Positions 57,867-64,000 of a DNA stretch of 64,000 nt are shown piece by piece (within the stretch, counting starts at the first letter, position 1; every line of letters begins with the position of its first letter). Source of the stretch: Pohlia nutans (Eukaryota > Streptophyta > Bryopsida > Bryales > Mniaceae); assembly GCA_022496805.1 (NCBI GenBank), contig CM040088.1, positions 29,270,452-29,334,451 of the forward strand, written 5' to 3'. Under the pieces are notes generated by a model. It was not told the origin of the DNA, made no database searches, and saw nothing but the letters and a program-made list of their open reading frames with translations. Made by a program: the position numbers and the translations under genes.

Positions 57867-59644
57867 TTATAATTTGTTGTTGTTGTAAGAAATAAGAAAT
57901 AAAAATTCTATTTAATTTTAAAAACTAAAATGTATTAAAAATATCAAAAAATATCAAAAAATAAAATCCAATATCATGTCAGATTGGAATTTTTAATTTT
58001 CAATTAAAAATATTTTTTCTTATTCACATTAGATCACATCACAAAGCCTTCTAGAGGCCCCGAAACTTTCCTAATGCAAAATGAACCCAAAAATGTTAAA
58101 TTTTACTCTAATGGACCAATTTATCATATTTTTACATTGCACCAAAGTACTCCATACAAAACAAACTTTTATTTACTATTTCTGTTTTTCTCAAATTTGG
58201 ATGACGGGATGAGTTTAAGATTAGAAAAATTTACATCCAATGAATAGAAAATTTCATTTCATGGAGATGAAAAAATAAAATTCAACATGATTGGATAAAA
58301 ATTTATAGATTTATGTATGGTCAAAGGTTTGTTGACTTTTGATGAAATACAAATATTTTGTTTTACAAACGAACAACTTCATAAGATGAATAATTTAATT
58401 GGACTAAGGATTGTAGTTTGAAAGGTTAGTTAAAAATGAAAATTTAAAGTACTAAATTCAGTTTTAGTTGTATATGAAGTCTTACTTCATGTTAGTTTCT
58501 TATTGATTCATGTTCAATACTTGGTTGAAATTTTAATGGTTGTAATCTCAGAAGGTTTTTTAGTAGTTAGTAGAGTCCATCCTTTTCAAACAGTAGCACT
58601 GTAGAAGTTTTAACATTAAATACAATGTCTCACCACCCAATCTTTAGCTAAAGATGATGTGGACTTACCCATGATTCCAAATCTGCAACAATGATTCGGG
58701 AATAATGGCCAAGATTATGAGGTCAACATTAGAAGGGCTAAAGAACCTTATGTTTGCCATCAAATTGGAGTTCAATTTGTTTTGAGTTACAAAAGAACTC
58801 TATTGTCTCATTTCTCAAAGTATATTTGGAAGCTGTGAACATGCGTTGCTTTAACGGCTTCAACCCTGGCATGCAGAATTAGAGTGGGCTACATTAGATG
58901 TTGTGTGTGCACGCAAGGTATGTTAACTCCTAAAGGACGGACCTATTACCATGGAATTAGCATCACATTCCACAATTTATTTTGGTACTGTAATTAACAT
59001 TAAAATTCAATATTATAATTTTAGTAGCTGAAGGCATGTGTACACTACATGTCAGAAAGTATCCACACACTTTGAATAAAGATTTCATTTGGGTAGTTTG
59101 TCTATTCATATCTCAAGGACATAATAGAGTTAACCGAAAAGAATCTAAAACTCATGTTAGGTAAAGTGAGTTGAAAGTGAGTCAAGGGCAGTCGAGTCAA
59201 CTGGCATGGTTCTACTAAATCCATAGATAGATTACATGTTCAACTAGTTTTGCCGTCAAAAAGACGGCAAAACTAGTTGAACATGTATTTGGGCTGTCCG
59301 AGCATTGTTGGCTTAACTGGAAGGCACTTGCGAGGTTCTTTTTGTCTGACAGTTTCAAGAAGCAGCTTGCAAGCCGCTTCCAGCATCACTTTACCCATCC
59401 TTTACCTCACTTTCCTCACTTTCCAATCTTTACAGATTCTTCTCCATTTTGGGATTATAGTAGATCCGAAGACCAAGGAAAAAGGGAGTTTTGAACTTGA
59501 GTTTTCATTTTGGTTACATTCAATGAGAGCATAAACTTCCATTCCCATGAATACCGGGCCTTAAAACTCATCTTTTGTTTCAGTTAACTCAAATTAACAA
59601 GCAAAATAGAAGGCAAGTTTACACGTAGAATAGCCTATGCACAC
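56621..59644. other. AT-rich interval, no gene recognised
   Basis: At 57190-57480 there is an inverted pair of segments (GGTTGTGGTCATTGGTTATG and words of the form CATTGCAGACG...AAGCCAAAGACCACG), probably a small palindromic MITE; ATTCTATTCCATATT-like words mirror TGGAATAGAATTTGTTAC. At 57614 and 58924 lone TTAAC...CTAAAGG words resemble PB-type left ends without partners. At 59126 GAGTTAACCGAAAAGAATC is an M-family end; a 19-bp perfect inverted pair sits at 59241-59278 (GTTCAACTAGTTTTGCCGTC). Confidence 0.4.
57798..57867. repeat. (ATT)n microsatellite
   Basis: About 22 ATT units with two TAATTATTA interruptions. Confidence 0.95.
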
Positions 59645-60003
59645 AGATACATAGAAACTCCGGACCTCTTGCGAGGCCGGCGTGAATAAAGTGTCTGTTC
59701 GTCTTGAAAATGAGCCAATGTCCACCGGGCAAAGGGACATTGGTACAAGACTACTCTCCCCTTCCGGGAATAGATACTTTAGTGACCAGAAACTAGTAAA
59801 AGTAGCCCACAGTAACCACTAACAATGATTTACATCAATTATAATGGTATAATTTGAGGTTTATTTTGTTAGTGGTTGCCAAGTCATGGTTCCTAGGTTG
59901 GTTGAAGGACGTTTGTGTTACAATTATACGGTCCGGGTTCGATTCCCGTTGAGTCCGTCTGAGCGTTAATGTGATATACATGACTTGGTGCTGCTAGTGA
60001 GTT
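59645..60003. repeat. Q-family repeat, copy 2, with S block and tRNA-like part
   Basis: The left part is the S block (AAACTCCGGACCTCTTGCGA, GCGTGAATAAAGTGTCTG, CCACCGGGCAAAGGG). The right part, about 59876-60000, holds a good Pol III B box GGGTTCGATTCCC at 59935-59947 with an A-box-like GTTGGTTGAAGG upstream, enclosed by inverted words CCAAGTCATG and CATGACTTGG. It does not fold as a full tRNA by eye. A tRNA-derived SINE joined to an S copy is the best guess. Confidence 0.5.
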
Positions 60004-60424
60004 TAGCCTATGCACACACATAAAATTGTTGGTTGTCCTCAAGTGAGAAGAACAACACTCAAAACAATATTGGAATATTAATATTATGTAAGCACTTGCA
60101 CATTCTATGATAATGTCATTAAAACCCTGTCGTGCAGCTCACTCGAGATGTTTCTAAGAGAAACAGATGATTGTAAACCTTGGAACACCGGCGGAGACAC
60201 TAAATTGATGAGTATAATACAAAGTTGTTGCAGGTGATTGCACCCTCTGCTCATCAGGGTTGTCATGTTCGACACTTTTTCCAACTTTACATCGTATTAG
60301 ACGTTTGACATCGACTGTCTAATTAAACAAGTGTGAAATGTGCCAGATAACTTGGATGAAACATTCTCAAGAATATTCCCTGTATATTATAATAATATGC
60401 TTGTTTGACAAACGAGGGGTTCAC
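60004..60424. other. Spacer, nothing recognised
   Basis: No supported gene or element between the Q and C copies. Confidence 0.35.
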
Positions 60425-60426
60425 TA

Positions 60427-60652
60427 CACTGGTTATCCCATTTACTGTGTGTGGTATTAATTCCCGAAGCACACACTATTTTGCCAAATCTCAAAATTAG
60501 TGAGGGCTAATTTTTTTACTGAGTGCCTGAAATCTTCATATCACGCTAATTTTGCATCATAATCATATTTAGTATCACCTTCACTAATTTCCCACACGCA
60601 CTAGAAACCCCCCACCCCCCACCCCCACCCCCACTAAATGGGATAATCAGTG
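60427..60652. mobile_element. C-family MITE, intact copy (TA target)
   Basis: TA-CACTGGTTATCCCATTTA on the left and TAAATGGGATAATCAGTG-TA on the right form a 20-bp inverted repeat with one mismatch, flanked by TA (60425-60426 and 60653-60654). A run of CCCACC repeats (60608-60631) lies next to the right end. 226 bp. Confidence 0.7.
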
Positions 60653-60654
60653 TA

Positions 60655-61556
60655 GACATTTTTGACATCGTGTTCGACACTCTGTGTAGTGGACAACCCT
60701 GCTGACATGCGATATTTAGCTTTGGTTTTATGAATGTTGCCCTGAAATTTTGAATCTTTTGAATCTTCATTAAAAAAAAGTGCAAACATTAAGTGTAGAT
60801 TCAAAGCAGATTCAACCTTTTGCTTTTGATAAACTAAATCTTCAAATCACAGATGCATGTGCTTATAATCCCATTTGATTCAAAAAACGTTAAGGAAATC
60901 ATGATGGACTTATTTCGGGGTATAAATGTACTGGACAAAATAACAAGGAAAAAGAGTTGTTTGAAAAAACAAATACTTATGAGCCTTATCAATTAGGCAT
61001 TAATTGCATTCTCTGGGTTCGAGTTTGTTTTTGTTTTTTTTTCACACAAGTGAACGTTTTGTTTTTGCTGTTTTGGGCACAAACTGAAAACCTAATTGTA
61101 AATTCTGTTCAATGGAATAAATTGTCCAGTTCATGGAAAAAGAAAAAGAAATGGAAAAAGAAAGAAGAAAGAAAAAGATAGTCTTACAAGCCAAACCTTA
61201 CAACTACTGATGGAAGATAACCACACTAAGGCCCTGTTCATTTGACTGAAAAACCTTGAGAAATAGTTGCATTCTATTGATTTTGAATTTGAGACAAGTG
61301 GAAGTTGGTTGTGCCAAGAGAGATGAATCATCTTATCTTTTGGGGTTAATTGTTGTTTTGATATAATGACATGGAAAAAATGAGAGTTCATAACATTCAT
61401 TAGCTTGTAGTTGCTCTACCTTGCCCCGCAATAGATGGTGTAGCATATTCCACACCCAACAAGACCAAATCAAGAGCTAAGTGAACAAGTGGAGTCCCTA
61501 GATAATGCATGAAGGAAAGACAAAGAGCATGAAGAAAAGATGATTTGTGAAATTTT
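60655..61556. other. AT-rich interval, no gene recognised
   Basis: A purine-rich AGAAAAAG series at 61135-61180 produces basic open frames that are low-complexity artefacts. Confidence 0.35.
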
Positions 61557-61620
61557 CTTTTACGGTAGATAAAGTCATCTTTTATGGTACATGAAGTCAT
61601 CTTTTACGGTAGATGAAATC
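61557..61620. repeat. Three 22-bp tandem repeats
   Basis: The unit TCATCTTTTACGGTAGATGA with AG occurs about three times, the middle one with two changes, directly before the truncated PB-1 copy. Confidence 0.8.
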
Positions 61621-61822
61621 ATTGGGTGAATCACTGCAACATGAAATGAGGCTTAAAAATTTCACAAATCATCCCCTTTCTAATCGGTTCACACATGTAT
61701 AAAGCTAACTTCCCATAAAATCTACCATAAAAATTTCACGCTGCAAAAAGTTCACGATGGATGAGAAAACAAGAAGTGGTTCTGTACATTAGGCCAAAAA
61801 CACATGGCCGGGCAAGTAGGGG
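61619..61822 (-). mobile_element. PB-1 element, truncated copy 9
   Basis: Only the right third is present: GGGTGAATCACTGCAACATG, CATCCCCTTTCTAATCGG, CTGCAAAAAGTTCACGATGG and GGGCAAGTAGGGG before TTAA (61823-61826). Confidence 0.65.
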
Positions 61823-61826
61823 TTAA

Positions 61827-62787
61827 GTGTTGAACTTTTTAAGGTTGATTTTTACTAAGGCAATTTCAAGATCTTAGAGTTACTTCCAAAATTTTATAGC
61901 TTTGTTTTTTTAGAAAAAAGAATTCTTTGACTATATCAGACACTGCTATGTCAAATTCAAAAAACCAAAAAGTGTCTTATTTTGACTACTTTGTGATTCA
62001 ACCAGGGGCTTCTATGGATGAGCAAAATTGGGGCTTTTAGGATACACGTCATGATACGTTTTATGTCAAAAAAAACACCACCTATATGTTACAAGTGAAT
62101 TACAACTATCTTCTCACTTTCAAATTTCATATAAATTACATTTTGTTTGACTTATTTTATGTTTTTTTCATCTTCATTCATAATTCTTACAAGTCAATCA
62201 ACCAAAATAGTTCCAATTTGATTTTCTAAAATTTCCAAGCACAACTTAAATGGGCACAGAGAGTTTGACCAAGTGTTCAAGCTTTGCAAAATTGCAAGTC
62301 ACGAGCTTCTTGTCCAAGAAACTGGGGGAGCTTTGTACAAAAGGGTCCAAAAATAACTCGATTTTTTTCTCCAAGCTAGAAATCATGATCTTTGAGAAGC
62401 TCCTTTGGGCTCAAAATTGCATCAAATCACAAACCGTAAAGTGCATTGGAAAGTTCATAGAGTCTAGTTTTAAGCCTCAACGATTTTGTTTTAGTATTTA
62501 ATAATTTTAAATATATTTTTTAAATATGAAAATTCTATTTGCAAAATGATTTGAAACTGCAATCAGTTATATTTTAGTCAAAGAACTCCCAAAAATCGTG
62601 ATTCTTTTTTGTATTTTATTCTTAAGACAATTTATATATTTTCTTGATACATTATAAGTAACAAAAGTTGTATCCATTTTTGCCTAAAATAAAGGTTAAA
62701 AATGAGGTTTTTTTTCATTAAATTAAAAATAAATCAACATATTCATTTTTGGATTGAAACTCATATGTATGTGTAGTGCATCTTGTA
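61827..62787. other. AT-rich interval, no gene recognised
   Basis: The 83-residue frame at 62250-62501 has no recognised domain. Confidence 0.35.
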
Positions 62788-62789
62788 TA

Positions 62790-62822
62790 CCGTAGTACCA
62801 TAGTAGGGTTGCCACCCCGTGA

Positions 62823-62919
<97 letters not shown>

Positions 62920-63127
62920 GTTTGCTCCTTAAAAATTGAATTTCTTGATTTTCGATTATGAGAAATAAATGATTAAAAATGGCCCAAAATATTCCAAAAT
63001 AGCCTTAGAAATAGAAAAATATAGCTTAAATTAATTTATTCTATTTTTGTCCTTTTGTCCTCATAATTTCCGATTTTTTACGTTTTTTTTTAAATTGTTT
63101 TTTGGCGAACCTGCTATAGTACTACGG
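62790..63127. mobile_element. T-family MITE, copy with (TA)n expansion
   Basis: TA-CCGTAGTACCATAGTAGGG on the left; CTGCTATAGTACTACGG-TA on the right. GAGGACAAAAGG and its neighbours (reverse strand) match 39354-39546. A pure (AT)n run fills 62829-62917. Confidence 0.7.
62829..62917. repeat. (AT)n microsatellite
   Basis: About 44 uninterrupted AT units; the tyrosine-isoleucine open frame across it is an artefact. Confidence 0.98.
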
Positions 63128-63231
63128 TACTGGAACATGTCTAAATTTGGCTCATAGAAACCTAAATTTCTCATTGTAATGGCAATACATAGAAAATTGA
63201 GAAATTGGAATTATTTTGGGACCCTATTGTA

Positions 63232-64000
63232 CAGTAGGGTCCAAGGCAGAATGGCGTTTTTGGTTTCCCAGTGGAAAAAAATTCAAGTCTGCCCACTTTG
63301 AAAGCCTCTAGAGAGATCAAAAATTGGTATTTTACCTTGAAATTTTTACCATGAACCTGAAATCAAGTTGTTAGTATGCCTACTAAACTTCAAAGCCAAA
63401 TAATTCACCAAAAAAAAGTTATTCAAAATCTACCAATATAGGTAGCTGTGGAAAAAGTTTCACTCCTACCAACTTCGACAGCCTCTCAAGAATTGAATTT
63501 TTTTTTCCTTACTTTGATGTTTTTTTTGGTAGAAACCAATTTGTGTTAGTAATATATGGTAAAAATCTCAAGTCTAAAAGATTAGTAAAAAAAAAGATAT
63601 TCCCAATCTACCAACATGTGTTATTTTGCGGTATGCTTGTGGAAATCATTTTCACTTCAACCAACTTTGACACCCTCCCAATGGCTAAAAAATGGCCCAT
63701 TTGCCATGAAATTCTTGTCACAAGATAAGCTACATGTTAATGACAAGTGTGCCAAAATTCAAGCTCAAAAAGCTTACACAAAAAAAATAACTCACAATCT
63801 ACCAACGTGTATGTCCTGCACTTGCCTCTATCACTGCTTGTAACCTAGTTGGCATGGAATGACAGAGCAGAAGGAGCTTTTGACCACTAATAATCTTCCA
63901 CTCTCTTGCAATAACTACTCTTAATTCACATGTATTTTTAGGGCATATTGGACCATGTTGAACTGCATCTTTCAAAATCTTCCAAAGATTCTCAATTGGA
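63232..64000 (-). mobile_element. Tc1-like transposon, transposase-bearing, runs off the window
   Basis: TA (63230-63231) then CAGTAGGGTCCAAGGCAGAA and GGCGTTTTTGGTTTCCCAGT, the same terminus as the hairpin element at 741. About 560 bp of terminal region follows, made of three related units (starting near 63290, 63465 and 63655) that share CCAACTT.GA and AATCTACCAA. The third unit runs into the reverse-strand transposase frame. The other terminus lies beyond the window. Confidence 0.85.
63799..63999 (-). CDS. Tc1/mariner-type transposase, C-terminal 66 residues
   Basis: The reverse strand from the window edge is open to a TAG at 63799-63801. It reads PIENLWKILKDAVQH near the start and HSMPTRLQAVIEASAGHTRW at the end. 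PIENLW is the block that carries the third catalytic acid, here a glutamate (GAG, 63991-63993), as in Tc1-type DD34E transposases; angiosperm mariner-like elements have aspartate at this place. SMP.RL.AVI is the typical Tc1 C-terminus. The other two catalytic aspartates and the paired helix-turn-helix lie outside the window. There is no stop or frameshift in the visible part, so the gene may be intact. Confidence 0.85.
   Translation of the reverse strand, partial: PIENLWKILKDAVQHGPICPKNTCELRVVIAREWKIISGQKLLLLCHSMPTRLQAVIEASAGHTRW

Noticed and set aside
59876..60000. A tRNA gene, suggested by GGGTTCGATTCCC
   Set aside because: No acceptor stem, D arm or anticodon arm could be assembled; it recurs in worn form at 7510-7640 as part of a dispersed repeat.
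62776..62961. Frame with a long Tyr-Ile repeat
   Set aside because: It is the translation of an (AT)n microsatellite inside a T-family MITE.

Overview
The window looks like nuclear DNA of a land plant with a large, AT-rich, transposon-loaded genome. The only intact protein gene is a five-exon cellulose synthase-like C (CSLC) gene at 53071-56001. CSLC enzymes make the glucan backbone of xyloglucan in land plants. Tc1-type and TTAA-type DNA transposons are prominent, and no recognisable LTR retrotransposon was seen. That mix suggests a seed-free plant (bryophyte, lycophyte or fern), but this is inference and the species cannot be fixed from the sequence.

Layout: 1-51 kb is a graveyard of short non-autonomous DNA transposons with a few retroposons, often nested. 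The dominant group has termini of the form TTAA-CCCCTAA...TTAGGGG-TTAA. I count about 23 copies in roughly nine families, here named PB-1 to PB-9 because termini and target site resemble piggyBac-type elements; two copies are flanked by TTAT on both sides, which shows the four bases are a target duplication. Other groups are a Tc1-like pair (hairpin element 741-1717; transposase-bearing element running off the right edge from 63232), PIF/Harbinger-like elements (TAA/TTA duplications), CACTA-type MITEs (3-bp duplications), two families with TA duplications (T and C) and one unclassified inverted-repeat family (M). Retroposons are a 5'-truncated LINE (9420-11502), three copies of a SINE-like family with A-rich tails, and a 5S rRNA-like segment at 41232-41331.

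51.6-56.6 kb is the gene island: a GC-rich upstream/leader region, the CSLC gene with four phase-0 introns, and a 3' region with an AATAAA. Intron 1 carries three copies of a unit that includes a 3' splice site, two of them decoys; using the first would give a premature stop. 56.6-64 kb returns to AT-rich repeats and ends in the Tc1-like element, whose reverse-strand transposase C-terminus (PIENLW and SMPTRL motifs) is open to its stop codon.

The remaining sequence is mostly AT-rich DNA with microsatellites and no supported genes; most short open frames there are chance. All family names T, C, M, Q, S and PB-n are labels made for this annotation.
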